Shown: positions 1-12,957, counted from the first letter of the stretch. The stretch: DNA of 64,000 bases from Phymorhynchus buccinoides (GCA_017654935.2 CM065698.1:411426-475425), one strand, 5' to 3'. The notes: generated from the sequence alone by a model not told the origin. Translations and numbers: made by a program.

Positions 1-150
1 CATAGTTTTTCAGACATCTACATACAGAGATATGGACATCTGTGTAAACTATATGTCAATCTAATCAGACCAAGAAATGTTTGGACTTTGGGGGCAGGGA
101 ATAGATATGACTCCAGTTCAATATTAGAAGTATGTCTCCATGCTGACAAT

Positions 151-2040
151 GCACAACTACTACTACAGTCAATGAGTCAACTACTACTACAGTCAATGAG
201 TCAACTACTACTACAGTCAATGAGTCAACTACTACTACAGTCAATGAGTCAACTACTACTACAGTCAATGAGTCAACTACTACTACAGTCAATGGGTCAA
301 CTACTACTACAGTCAATGAGTCAACTACTACTACAGTCAATGAGTCAACTACTACTACTACAGTCAATGAGACACTACTACTACAGTCAACAATACTACA
401 GTCAATGAGTAAACTACTACTACAGTCAATGAGTCAAGAACTACTACAGTCAATGAGTCAACTACTACTACAGTCAATATGTCAACTACTACTACAGTCA
501 ATGAGTCAACTACTACTACAGTCAATGAGTCAACTACTACTACAGTCAATGAGTCAACTACTACTACAGTCAATGAGTCAACTACTACTACAGTCAATGA
601 GTCAACTACTACTACAGTCAATGAGTCAACTACTACTACAGTCAAAGTCAACTACTACTACAGTCAATGAGTCAACAGTACTACTACAGTCAATGAGTCA
701 ACTACTACTACAGTCAATGAGTCAACTACTACTACAGTCAATGAGTCAACTACTACTACAGTCAATGAGTCAACTACTACTACAGTCAATGAGTCAACTA
801 CTACTACTACAGTCAATGAGTCAACTACTACTACAGTCAACAATTACTACAGTCAATGAGTCAACTACTACTACAGTCAATGAGTCAACTACTACTACAG
901 TCAATGAGTCAACTACTACTACAGTCAATGAGTCAACTACTACTACAGTCAATGAGTCAACTACTACTACAGTCAATGAGTCAACTACTACTACAGTCAA
1001 TGAGTCAACTACTACTACTACAGTCAACTAATGAGTCAACTACTACTACAGTCAATGAGTCAACTACTACTACAGTCAATGAGTCAACTACTACTACAGT
1101 CAATGAGTCAACTACTACTACAGTCAATGAGTCAACTACTACTACAGTCAATGAGTCAACTACTACTACAGTCAATGGGTCAACTACTACTACAGTCAAT
1201 GAGTCAACTACTACTACAGTCAATGAGTCAACTACTACTACAGTCAATGAGTCAACTACTACTACAGTCAACAATTACTACAGTCAATGAGTCAACTACT
1301 ACTACAGTCAATGAGTCAACTACTACTACAGTCAATGAGTCAACTACTACTACAGTCAATGAGTCAACTACTACTACTACAGTCAATGAGTCAACTACTA
1401 CTACAGTCAACAATTACTACAGTCAATGAGTCAACTACTACTACAGTCAATGAGTCAACTACTACTACAGTCAGTCAACTACTACTACACAGTCAACTAC
1501 TACTACAGTCAATGAGTCAACTACTACTACAGTCAATGAGTCAACTACTACTACAGTACAGTCAACTACTACTACAGTCAACTAGTCAACTACTACTACA
1601 GTCAATGAGTCAACTACTACTACAGTCAATGAGTCAACTACTACTACAGTCAATGAGTCAACTACTACTACAGTCAATGAGTCAACTACTACTACAGTAC
1701 AGTCAACAACTACTACTACAGTCAACTACTACTTACAGTCAACTACTACTACAGTCAATGAGTACTACTACTACAGTCAACTACTACTTACAGTCAACTA
1801 CTACTTACAGTCAACTAGTACTACTACTACAGTCAACTACTACTTACAGTCAACTACTACTTACAGTCAACTACTACTACAGTCAATGAGTCAACAACTA
1901 CTACAGTCAACAGTCAACAACTACTACAGTCAATGAGTCAACTACTACTACAGTCAATGAGTCAACTACTACTACAGTCAACAACTACTTACAGTCAACT
2001 ACTACTTACAGTCAACTACTACTACAGTACAGTCAACTAC
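151..2040. repeat. 24-bp satellite (ACTACTACTACAGTCAATGAGTCA type), copy A
   Basis: Tandem array of a 24-bp unit built from three to four CTA triplets followed by CAGTCAATGAGTCA. Occasional 27-bp units carry an extra CTA, and shortened units lack ATGAGT. Because 24 is divisible by three, all frames stay open for long stretches and give repetitive Ser-Thr-Thr or Leu-Leu-Gln frames; these are not genes. Towards 1700-2040 the ATGAGT part is progressively lost and the array grades into the 15/17-bp form. Confidence 0.9.
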
Positions 2041-2807
2041 TACTACAGTCAATGAGTACAACTACTACTACAGTCAAACTACTACTCAACTACAGTCAAC
2101 TACTACTTACAGTCAACTACTACTACAGTCAATGAGTCAACTACTACTACAGTACAGTCAACTACTACTACAGTCAACAGTCAACTACTACTACACAGTC
2201 AACTACTACCTACAGTCAACTACTACTACACAGTACAGTCAACTACTACTTAGTCAACTACTACTACACAGTACAGTCAACTACTACATACAGTCAACTA
2301 CTACGTAGTCAACTACTACGTACAGTCAACTATTACTGACAGTCAACTACTATGTACAGTCACTACTACTTAGTCAACTACTACTTACAGTCAACTACTA
2401 CTTACAATCAACTACTATGTACAGTCAACTACTACTTACAGTCAACTACTACTTACAGTCAACTACACTTAGTCAACTACTACTTAGTCAACTACTACTT
2501 ACAGTCAACTACTACTACACAGTACAGTCAACTACTACGTAGTCAACTACTACTTACAGTACACTTAGTCAACTACTACTTAAAGTCAACTATTACGTAC
2601 AGTCAACTACTACTACACAGTACAGTCAACTACTACCTACAGTCAACTACTACTTACAGTCAACTACTACATACAGTCAACTACTACATACAGTCAACTA
2701 CTACATACAGTCAACTACTACTTACAGTCAACTACTACCTACAGTCAACTACTACTTACAGTCAACTACTACGTACAGTCAACTACTACTTACAGTCAAC
2801 TACTACT

Positions 2808-2893
2808 AGTCTTACAGTCAATGAGTCAAGTCTGAACCATGCTTCATGGTTTCTACAACAATGTCTCCATGCTGACAATGTACATGTACAGAT
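2808..2893. other. Higher-order-repeat spacer 1
   Basis: Non-satellite segment beginning AGTCTTACAGTCAATGAGTC and running through GAACCATGCTTCATGG and TTTCTACAACAATGTCTCC to a CATGTAC end. The same segment is at 5965-6050, 58619-58706 and 61785-61870. Its central part resembles the unit of the array at 10267-11005 (TTTCTACAGCAATGTCTC). Confidence 0.85.
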
Positions 2894-5800
2894 ACTACTT
2901 ACAGTCAACTATCATTTAGTCAACTACTACTTACAGTCAACTATCATTTAGTCAACTACTACTTACAGTCAACTATCACTTAGTCAACTACTACTTACAG
3001 TCAACTACCATTTAGTCAACCACTACTTACAGTCAACTACCATTTAGTCAACTATCACTTAGTTAACTACTACTTACAGTCAACCACTACTTAAAGTCAA
3101 CTATCATTTAGTCAACTACTACTTACAGTCAACTATCATTTAGTCAACTACTACTTACAGTCAACTACTACTTAGTCAACTACTACTTACAGTCAACTAT
3201 CATTTAGTCAACTACTACTTACAGTCAACTACTACTTACAATCAACTACCATTTAGTCAATTACTACTTACAGTCAACCACTACTTACAGTCAACTACCA
3301 CTTAGTCAACCACTACTTACAGTCAACTACCACTTAGTCAACCACTACTTAGTCAACCACTACTTACAGTCAACTACCACTTAGTCAACCACTACTTACA
3401 GTCAACTACCACTTAGTCAACCACTACTTAGTCAACCACTACTTACAGTCAACCACTACTTAGTCAACTACTACTTAGTCAAGTCAACTCAACTACACTT
3501 AGTCAACCACTACTTAGTCAACTACCACTAGTCAACCACTACTTAGTCAACCACTACTTACAGTCAACCACTACTTAGTCAATTACCACTTAGTCAACTA
3601 CTACTTACAGTCAACCACTACTTAGTCAACCACTACTTACAGTCAACCACTACTTACAGTCAACTACTACTTAGTCAACTACTACTTACAGTCAACCACT
3701 ACTTACAGTCAGTCCACTACTTTTAGTCAACTACTACTTACAGTCAACTACCATTTAGTCAACTACTACTTACAGTCAACTACTACTTACAGTCAACTAC
3801 TACTTACAGTCAACTATCACTTAGTCAACTACTACTTACAGTCAACTACTACTTACAGTCAACTACCATTTAGTCAATTACTACTTACAGTCAACTACTA
3901 CTTACAGTCAACTACTATTTAGTCAACTACTACTTACAGTCAACTACTACTTACAGTCAACTATCACTTAGTCAACTACTACTTACAGTCAACTACTACT
4001 TAGTCAACTACTACTTACAGTCAACTATCATTTAGTCAACTACTACTTACAGTCAACTACTACTTACAGTCAACTACCATTTAGTCAATTACTACTTACA
4101 GTCAACCACTACTTACAGTCAACTACCACTTAGTCAACTACTACTACTCAACCACTACAGTCAACTACCACTTAGTCAACCACTACTTACAGTCAACTAC
4201 CACTTAGTCAACCACTACTTACAGTCAACTACCACTTAGTCAACCACTACTTAGTCAACCACTACTTACAGTCAACTACCACTTAGTCAACCACTACTTA
4301 CAGTCAACTACCACTTAGTCAACCACTACTTAGTCAACCACTACTTACAGTCAACCACTACTTAGTCAACTACCACTTAGTCAACCACTACTTACAGTCA
4401 ACTACCACTTAGTCAACTACTACTTAGTCAACTACTACTTACAGTCAACCACTACTTACAGTCAACCACTACTTAGTCAACTACTACTTAGTCAACTACC
4501 ACTTAGTCAACCACTACTTACAGTCAACCACTACTTAGTCAACTACCACTTAGTCAACTACTACTTACAGTCAACCACTACTTAGTCAACTACTACTTAC
4601 AGTCAACCACTACTTACAGTCAACTACCACTTAGTCAACTACATTTAGTCACTACCACTTAGTCAACTACTACTTACAGTCAACCACTACTTACAGTCAA
4701 CTACTACTTACAGTCAACTACCATTTAGTCAATTACTACTTACAGTCAACCACTACTTAGTCAACCACTACTTACAGTCAACTATCATTTAGTCAACTAC
4801 CACTTAGTCAACTACTACTTACAGTCAACTACCACTTAGTCAACCACTACTTACTTACAGTCAACTACCATTTAGTCAATTACTACTTACAGTCAACCAC
4901 TACTTACAGTCAACTACTACTTACAGTCAACCACTACTTACAGTCAACTACCACTTAGTCAACTATCATTTAGTCAACTACCACTTAGTCAACTACTACT
5001 CACAGTCAACCACTACTTAGTCAACTACTACTTACAGTCAACCACTACTTACAGTCAACTACCACTTAGTCAACTATCATTTAGTCAAGTACCACTTAGT
5101 CAACTACTACTTACAGTCAACCACTACTTAGTCAACTACTACTTACAGTCAACCACTACTTACAGTCAACTACTACTACACAGTACAGTCAACCACTACT
5201 TAGTCAACTACTACTTACAGTCAACCACTACTTGCAGTCAACTACTACTACACAGTACAGTCAACTACTACTACTACACAGTACAGTCAACTACTACTTA
5301 CAGTCAACCACTACTTACAGTCAACTATCACTTAGTCAACTACTACTTACAGTCAACTACCATTTAGTCAATTACTACTTACAGTCAACCACTACTTACA
5401 GTCAACTACTACTTACAGTCAACTACTACTTACAGTCAACTACTACTACACAGTACAGTCAACTACTACTACACAGTACAGTCAACTACTACTTACAGTC
5501 AACTACTACTTACAGTCAACTACTACTTACAGTACAGTCAACTACTACTTACAGTCAACTACTACGTACACTACAGTCAACTACTACTTACAGTCAACTA
5601 CTACTTACAGTCAACAGTCAACTACTACTTACAGTCAACTACTACTTACAGTACAGTCAACTACTACTTACAGTCAACTACTACTTACAGTCAACAGTCA
5701 ACTACTACTTAAAGTCAACTACTACGTACAGTCAACAGTCAACTACTACTTACAGTCAACTACTACGTACAGTCAACAGTCAACTACTACTTAAAGTCAA

Positions 5801-5964
5801 CTACTACGTACAGTCAACTATTACTACACAGTACAGTCAACTACTACCTACAGTCAACTACTACTTACATTCAACTACTACCTACAGTCAACTACTACTT
5901 ACAGTCAACTACTACGTACAGTCAACTACTACCTACAGTCAATTAACTTACAGTCAACTACTAC

Positions 5965-6050
5965 TAGTCTTACAGTCAATGAGTCAAGTCTGAACCATGC
6001 TTCATGGTTTCTACAACAATGTCTCCATGCTGACAATGTACAAGTACAAC
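5965..6050. other. Higher-order-repeat spacer 2
   Basis: Second copy of the spacer described at 2808, 3157 bp downstream, differing at the end (TACAAGTACAAC instead of TACATGTACAG). Confidence 0.85.
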
Positions 6051-7400
6051 TACTACTTACAGTCAACTATCATTTAGTCAACTACTACTTACAGTCAACT
6101 ATCATTTAGTCAACTACTTACAGTCAACTACCACTTAGTCAACTACTACTTACAGTCAACTACCATTTAGTCAACTACTACTTACAGTCAACTACCACTT
6201 AGTCAACTACTACTTACAGTCAACTACCATTTAGTCAACTACCACTTAGTCAACCACTACTTACAGTCAACTATCACTTAGTCAACTACTACTTACAGTC
6301 AACTATCACTTAGTCAACTACTACTTACAGTCAACTACTACTTACAGTCAACTACTACTTAGTCAACTACTACTTACAGTCAACTACTACTTACTTAGTC
6401 AACTACTACTTAGTCAACTACTACTTAGTCAACCACTACTTAGTCAACCACTACTTACAGTCAACTACTACTTAGTCAACTACTACTTACAGTCAACTAC
6501 CACTTAGTCAACCACTACTTAGTCAACTACCACTTAGTCAACCACTACTTAGTCAACCACTACTTACAGTCAACCACTACTTAGTCAACTACCACTTAGT
6601 CAACCACTACTTACAGTCAACTACTACTTTAGTCAACCACTACTTACAGTCAACTACCACTTAGTCAACTACCACTTAGTCAATTACTACTTACAGTCAA
6701 CCACTACTTAGTCAACTACCACTTAGTCAACTACCATTTAGTCAATTACTACCTACAGTCAACCACTACTTAGTGAACTACTACTTACAGTCAACTACCA
6801 CTTAGTCAACTATCATTTAGTCAACTACCATTTAGTCAACTACTACTTACAGTCAACCACTACTTAGTCAACTACTACTTACAGTCAACTACCACTTAGT
6901 CAACTACCATTTAGTCAATTACTACTTACAGTCAACCACTACTTAGTCAACTACTACTTACAGTCAACTACTACTTACAGTCAACTATCATTTAGTCAAC
7001 TACCACTTAGTCAACTACTACTTAGTCAACTACTACTCACGGTCAACCACTACTTAGTCAACTACTACTTACAGTCAACTACCACTTAGTCAACTACCAT
7101 TTAGTCAATTACTACTTACTGTCAACCACTACTAAGTCAACTACTACTTACAGTCAACCACTACTTACAGTCAACTATCATTTAGTCAACTACTACTTAC
7201 AGTCAACCACTACTTAGTCAACTACTACTTACAGTCAACCACTACTTACAGTCAACTACCACTTAGTCAACTACTATTGAGTCAATTACTACTTACAGTC
7301 AACCACTACTTAGTCGACTACTACTTACAGTCACCACTACTTACAGTCAACTACCACTTAGTCAACTACTACATACAGTCAACTACTACTACAGTCAATG

Positions 7401-8155
7401 AGTCAAGTCTGAACCATGCTTCCTGGGTTGAGTTTCTCAACGGTTGCAGCGCGAATAACGGGGGTCTAAGAAACACCTAAACGTTTGTTAAGGTCAGATA
7501 ACTCTTTAACACTATCCCGATGAAGCCGTGCCAGAGAATCACTTCCCGTGCGACGGGCACCCACAGCTGCCGCCTATTCCCTGTAGACAGCACTTTTCTG
7601 ATTTTTTCCCCGATAGCTAAACAAATACTAACAATAAAGTGTTTGGTATCAACAGAAAGCGCAAACACTGAACTAAATGGCTATGGTGGAAAGAAATCAT
7701 TGGCTGATACTGTTTGGTAGTGCTTGTCTCTGAAAGTAACATGGGTACATGTAACAGAGTAACAAAAAAATGTTTTGCACTCTTTTCCGTCTTTTAATAC
7801 CAAACTAAAGGTAAAATGGGCAAAAAATGATTATGATGATTTCTTTTTTTAGTGTTCTCTATCATTATGTATAACTTTTCACTTCTTCCTATAACAGGGA
7901 CGGATTATAGGGGGTTTCCTGGTTGCGTGGAACCCCCCACTCCCCCAGTTGCCTAAAATAAAACAAACACAATCTCTCTCTCTCTCTCTCACACACACAC
8001 ACTTACTATATCGTTCATCTATAACAAAATGTTCGTAACTGTAAAGTGCTTTGAAATCTGCTGGAAACCCCCCTTTATGTACAGCATAATCCACCCCTCT
8101 AAAAATGTATTCCACAGTACAAATTCCCTTTATTTAGTTTAGGTACGTCCGGTGT
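7401..8155. other. Non-repetitive tail of the duplicated block
   Basis: After the satellite comes GTCTGAACCATGCTTCC and then about 730 bp of ordinary sequence with no convincing gene. The 7426-7480 part (GAGTTTCTCAACGG ... GGGGTCTAAGAAACACC) has a diverged relative at 38350-38425. A CT/CA microsatellite lies at 7971-8003. The short open frames here lack any recognisable domain. Confidence 0.7.
7897..8105. mobile_element. Possible hAT-like MITE
   Basis: The left end reads CAGGGACGGATTATAGGGGG. The right end, read on the other strand, gives GAGGGGTGGATTATG and, a little further in, AAAGGGGGGTTTCCAG. Both arms share GGATTAT and GGGGGTTTCC, as an imperfect terminal inverted repeat would. CAGGG starts are common in hAT elements. 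No convincing target duplication is visible, so the family call is tentative. The same element is present in copy B. Confidence 0.35.
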
Positions 8156-9263
8156 AGGCTGCCTTCTTTCCCAGTCTGGAATGTCTCTCGCACTCAGCAC
8201 CCTATGAAAATGGTAACAGTTCTATTACAGCGTGCATTCCAGCACGTATACCAACTGCCAGCATTCAAACTGAGAGCCAGTACAAAGTTAACATGTCCCT
8301 ATGTGTTACTGTGGTGTTAGTTTCTCCTAGAGCGATCATGGAAAAGACAGGGATTTAAAAAAAATTGAAACCACCACAGACGGTTGCTACGTCCCCACAT
8401 GAGGACATTTCCCAGACACCATATGTGGTTGTTACGTCGGGAAGAGATAGAAACAAAAACCACCGCATGATGTGGTTACGCCTGGAAAGTGTTAAGCTTA
8501 CTCTTCACTCTTGGGAGAGAGAGAAAAGGGTTGCTATCAAAAGGGGAATAAATAATACCTCTCTGTCAGTTTGAACAAATATTTTGATTTCATCCACGTC
8601 TGTGTGCAGAAAGTTAAATTTGCACTATATTATGTCATCTAACATGATGAAAAATTAGGAAGGAGCACTCAAAAACGCTTGCGTACGTTTAAATTTAATT
8701 AGCTAAAATCATCCCGTATTTTTTCACGATAGACTAAAGAATATTTGCTGTCACAAGCTTGTTGGTTTGGTCTTCAATTTTGAAAATCAAAGTCACGTTC
8801 ACGTGAGAAATTTAAAAAAGCTGGAAGTGTTGATATTTCCCATGATCCTTCAAATAGTTTGTAGCTTGTTACCTCGATAGCAGCCACAACACGTTTGCGG
8901 CAAACGAGGTGTTTCTTAGCACCATTTTTGCTGATTTGAGCTCGTGCTGCGTAACGTTAGCCCTTGTGAAACGGCCCCGTTTTCTTAGTGTTGCATCTAG
9001 GATTTCAAAAAAGGGAGCCCTGGGGCTCCCTCAGGTGAAAAAAAAGGAGCCCCAAGGGACCCCTGGGATAAAAAGAAGGGACCCCTGGGATAAAAAGAAG
9101 GGACCCAAGAGCTTTTCGAGAATTAAGCAAAACCCAGCAGTATGAATGCATTTTAGCACTTTAGACAGAATGAAGAATAACACAGCGACCACAGAAAGTA
9201 AAGAGCACATTCCCAGACAGCAACATTTAAACACAGAGACTGAGAGAGACAGAGCCTGTCACA

Positions 9264-9265
<2 letters not shown>
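8156..9265. other. Intergenic DNA, no gene seen
   Basis: No supported coding region. 8907-8990 holds GTAACGTTAGCCC followed by TTGTGAAACGGCCCC, a single diverged unit of the array at 10267-11005. 9010-9112 holds a short local duplication of GGGACCCCTGGGATAAAAAG within a GGAGCCCC-rich stretch. Confidence 0.6.
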
Positions 9266-9346
<81 letters not shown>

Positions 9347-9352
9347 AGAGAG

Positions 9353-9387
<35 letters not shown>
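9266..9387. repeat. (GT)n(GA)n microsatellite
   Basis: A short GT run followed by about 110 bp of nearly pure GA. The Arg/Glu-rich open frames over it are by-products. Confidence 0.95.
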
Positions 9388-9390
<3 letters not shown>

Positions 9391-10266
9391 TGTGCTCAGG
9401 CCGAAGTCATTACTTTCGCACTCAAGATTCTTCAAGTTCGAGTTGTGACTTTCGCCGATTCAGTGATTGTGTAAAAACTCTCAGTCTCATCGTCGATGTT
9501 ATCGCCCTCGCACTCTTCCTTGCCTTTGGAAAGACTGTTTTTCGCATCTTTACAGTTAGTTGGGCAAGGCCAACAAATGAGACTGTTAATGCATCGTCAC
9601 TGAACATATTCAAAAACAATATTGACCAAAAATATAAAAGCGTGATGTACTCCTCACATTTAGAGGAACTTTATTAGGATTCAAATAAATACACAAAAGC
9701 CTATTAGTATTAGTTCACGGGTAAAAGAAGTAGTATATATATATGATATGACTTGAAACGATATCTAGAGGGCAAAAGGCTTGAAAAATAAGACTATAGT
9801 CATAATAGTGCCAAATTGCTATGCTATGCTATGCTAAGGCAGTTTCAAGAAGTTCCAATCTCGGATCTGGTTGACATCGGCATCGCGAGTTCTGTTTCAC
9901 TTCCTGGCCCATTGTGTGTATTCTTAGTTGTACAAACATCCTTCGTTGATAGGCCACGAAACACGAAATAAAATAAGTTTGCTTTGCTCACTGCGCCTTA
10001 GGCTAGAGGCCCTACAACAGAACGAGAATCGCTGGCTGTGGCATTGAGCTCGATAGTGTGCACCAAAACAAAAATGGCGGACTGAAAAGTTGTGCTCCCG
10101 AGTGAAAATTTGTGTGATTGGACAAAGCCAATCAGAAACGTTAACAGAAAGGATGCTCGGTTCGAATCAATATCGAGAAGGCTATAGACACAGCAGCTGC
10201 GACTACGCACTCGTTAAGTAAAAGTGCGTTCGTTTTTTGTTTTTATGCGTGAGTTGGGCCGCACTG
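9388..10266. other. Intergenic DNA, nothing recognised
   Basis: Ordinary-composition sequence with no identifiable exon, RNA gene or transposon. There is a small ATGCT repeat near 9820. Confidence 0.55.
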
Positions 10267-11005
10267 TTCGCAAGACCGCGCTATTTCTACAGCAATGTCT
10301 CAGTGCAGGTACATCTAATCAGTTCTACGTAACGTTAGCCCAAGTTGTGAAACAGCCGCCTGTTTTCTACAGCAATGTCTCAGTGCAGGTACATCTAATC
10401 AGTTCTATGTTAGCCCTTGTGAAACAGCCCCCTGTTTTTTACAGCAACGTCTCAGTGCAGGTACATCTAATCAGTTCTACATAACGTTAGCCCTTGTGAA
10501 ACGGCCCCCTGTTTTCTACAGCAATGTCTCAGTGCAGGTACATCTAATCAGTTCTACATAACGTTAGCCCTTGTGAAACGGCCCCGTTTTCTACAGCAAT
10601 GTCTCAGTGCAGGTACATCTAATCAGTTCTACGTAATGTTAGCCCTTGTGAAACGGCCCCCTGTTTTCTACAGCAATGTCTCAATGCAGGTACATGCAAT
10701 CAGTTCTACGTTAGCCCTTGTGAAACAGCCCCGTTTTCTACAACGACGTCTCAGTGCAGGACATCTAATCAGTTCTACATAACGTTAGCCCTTGTGAAAC
10801 GGACCCCTGTTTTCTACAGCAATGTCTCAGTGCAGGTACATCTAATCAGTTTCTACGTTAGCCCTTGTGAAACGGCCCCCTGTTTTCTACAGCAACGTCT
10901 CAGTGCAGGTACATCTAATCAGTTCTACGTTAGCCCTTGTGAAACGGCCCCCCGTTTTCTACAGCAACGTCTCAGTGCAGGTACAGCTAATCAGTTCAAC
11001 GGAAA
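10267..11005. repeat. Minisatellite, about 65-77 bp unit, about 10 copies
   Basis: Units contain TTTTCTACAGCAATGTCTC, a GTGCAGGTACATCTAATCAG stretch and a GTTAGCCCTTGTGAAACGG stretch. They vary in length because the GTAAC segment is present or absent. The TTTCTACAGCAATGTCTC core is shared with the spacers of the CTA satellite, and the GTTAGCCC core with 8947-8985. Confidence 0.9.
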
Positions 11006-11203
11006 ACCATTTGTTCTACTGTCACTCTGACATAAGTTGTGTATGATTACCAGTACCACTCTCAACCTGGGCAGTTCCTGCACTGGCATTTAGTGCTGCA
11101 GCCTTGGGGATTGCTTAACAGTTGGACCCTTTCTCAGGGGCAGTGGATGGATGCCTCGTGCCTCCATACGGGGAGCTGGATGACCCTGCCCCCTCCATGA
11201 GTC

Positions 11204-11512
11204 TCTCCCTGTGGGGATACCGGGGGGTCTTTCATAAAAATAATAGTTCCCCCACCTTCTTGAAGTTCAGTGCTTGTAACTTCCTCTAATCTACCACTCT
11301 CTTTGACTCTGCCTTTCCCCTTTGCTTTCTATCATCTATTGGCCCATTCTCCTGCCTTTAAAAAAAAACACCCCACAAAAAACATTCCAAATACTTTTTC
11401 TCCTTTGAGCTCCTCTGAAATCGGAATGTCGGCTGTAGGCAGCAGGGAGACCAGAGAAAACTGAAAACCAGGCACATACATACCTTACCCATTATGGCCA
11501 TATGGCCTGGGT
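11204..11512. repeat. Dispersed repeat family, copy 1
   Basis: Diverged copy of the sequence at 22335-22655. Shared landmarks in order are CCCTGTGGGG, AGTTCCCCCACCTTCT, CTTTGCTTTCTATCATCTA, an A-run, CTCCTTTGAGCTCCTCTGA, GCAGGGAGACCA and TACCTTACCCATTATGGCC. No coding capacity; probably a SINE or the untranslated end of a LINE. Family not identified. Confidence 0.7.
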
Positions 11513-11569
11513 GAGTGGGGATACTCCTTGGGCGAGCAAGTAATAAAACAATAGAAGACCAACATCAGC

Positions 11570-12357
11570 CTTTGCTTTCTTCAGTGCACAGCTTTTTCCT
11601 TTTCCGTGCTGTGAGGTGTTGGAACTGGGCCTGCCGGCCCTGCAGCTTGCTGCGAAACAACATATTATGATAGCACCAGTCATTGTTTTCTCTGTGTCCC
11701 ATATGTTTCCTTTTCCTCGCCATGAAGCATTAGAACTCCCTGTGAAGGCCCTGCAGCTTGTTGCGAAACAACATAATTATAACACCAGTCATTGTTTTCT
11801 CTGATGAAGTAAACAACATATTATGATAACACCAGTCATTGTTTTCTCTGATGAAGTAAACAACATATTATGATAGACCAGTCATTGTTTTCTCTGATGA
11901 AGTAAACAACATATTATGATAACACCAGTCATTGTTTTCTCTGATGAAGTAAACAACATATTATGATAGACCAGTCATTGTTTTCTCTGATGAAGTAAAC
12001 AACATATTATGATAGACTAGTCATTGTTTTCTCTGATGAAGTAAACAACATATTATGATAGACCAGTCATTGTTTTCTCTGATGAAGTAAACAACATATT
12101 ATGATAGACCAGTCATTGTTTTCTCTGATGAAGTAAACAACATATTATGATAGACCAGTCATTGTTTTCTCTGATGAAGTAAACAACATATTATGATAGA
12201 CCAGTCATTGTTTTCTCTGATGAAGTAAACAACATATTAGTTTTCTCTGTGCTCCACGTGTTTCCCTTTCTTCGCCATAGACCAGTCATTGTTTTCTCTG
12301 AGCTCCTCATGTGCCCTGCAGCTTGTTCCATAAAATAACAAACACATCAGATTAGTC
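11570..12357. repeat. Degenerate CCDC115 tail copies plus 46/47-bp array
   Basis: 11616-11790 and 12237-12345 contain decayed relatives of the 75-bp unit described at 12358 (AGTTTTCTCTGTG ... CCCTGTGAAGGCCCTGCAGC). Between them about nine copies of a 46-47 bp unit (CAGTCATTGTTTTCTCTGAT ... AACAACATATTATGATA) form an array. The shared GTTTTCTCTG suggests the shorter unit arose from the longer one. Confidence 0.8.
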
Positions 12358-12957
12358 TTAGTTTTCTCTGTGCTCCACGTGTTTCCCTTTCTTCGCCATG
12401 AGGCCTTGGAACTCCCTGTGAAGGCCCTGCAGCTAGTTTTCTCTGTGCTCCACATGTTTCCCTTTCTTCGCCATGAGGCCTTGGAACTCCCTGTGAAGGC
12501 CCTGCAGCTAGTTTTCTCTGTGCTCCACATGTTTCCCTTTCTTCGCCATGAGGCCTTGGAACTCCCTGTGAAGGCCCTGCAGCTAGTTTTCTCTGTGCTC
12601 CACATGTTTCCCTTTCTTCGCCATGAGGCCTTGGAACTCCCTGTGAAGGCCCTGCAGCTAGTTTTCTCTGTGCTCCACGTGTTTCCCTTTCTTCGCCATG
12701 AGGCCTTGGAACTCCCTGTGAAGGCCCTGCAGCTAGTTTTCTCTGTGCTCCACGTGTTTCCCTTTCTTCACCATGAGGCCTTGGAACTCCCTGTGAAGGC
12801 CCTGCAGCTAGTTTTCTCTGTGCTCCACATGTTTCCCTTTCTTCGCCATGAGGCCTTGGAACTCCCTGTGAAGGCCCTGCAGCTAGTTTTCTCTGTGCTC
12901 CACGTGTTTCCCTTTCTTCGCCATGAGGCCTTGGAATTCCCTGTGAAGGCCCTGCAG
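12358..12957 (-). repeat. 75-bp minisatellite made from the CCDC115 3' coding end
   Basis: Eight near-identical 75-bp units (the AGGCC landmark falls at 12401, 12476, 12551, 12626, 12701, 12776, 12851 and 12926). On the minus strand each unit is 25 codons, 24 amino acids plus TAG, equal to the C-terminal end of the CCDC115 reading frame. Only the promoter-proximal unit (12883-12957) is read as protein. The other seven lie behind the first stop and would be 3' untranslated or flanking sequence. Confidence 0.93.

Larger units (their letters stand above)
2041..7400. repeat. 15/17-bp satellite (AGTCAACTACTACTTAC type), copy A
   Basis: Continuation of the same satellite with shorter units: a 17-bp form (CAGTCAACTACTACTTA) and 15-bp forms in which CAG is missing and the triplets read ACCACT, ACCATT or ATCATT. 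The plus strand is almost free of G outside AGTC, so the strands are strongly asymmetric. The block is interrupted twice by a non-repetitive spacer (2808-2893 and 5965-6050), about 3.16 kb apart, which shows a higher-order repeat. Confidence 0.88.
1..8155. repeat. Direct duplication of 7.8-8.2 kb, copy A
   Basis: Everything from base 1 to 8155 recurs, same strand and same order, at 56220-64000. The non-repetitive tail (7426-8155) matches its partner with one substitution that I noticed (near 7605) and a shorter CT run. The satellite part differs more in unit number and variant content. Copy A is cut by the window start, so its left border is not visible. It could be a segmental duplication or an allelic copy placed twice by the assembler. 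Confidence 0.93.

Noticed and set aside
88..1889. Repetitive Ser/Thr and Leu/Gln-rich proteins in the 24-bp array
   Set aside because: The unit length is a multiple of three, so frames stay open on both strands; equivalents in copy B differ freely in length.
9264..9677. 137-codon protein starting in Arg/Glu repeats
   Set aside because: The first part is GA microsatellite and the remainder shows no conserved features.
10140..10215. tRNA-like GGTTCGAATC near 10159
   Set aside because: No cloverleaf can be formed around it and no box A at the right distance.
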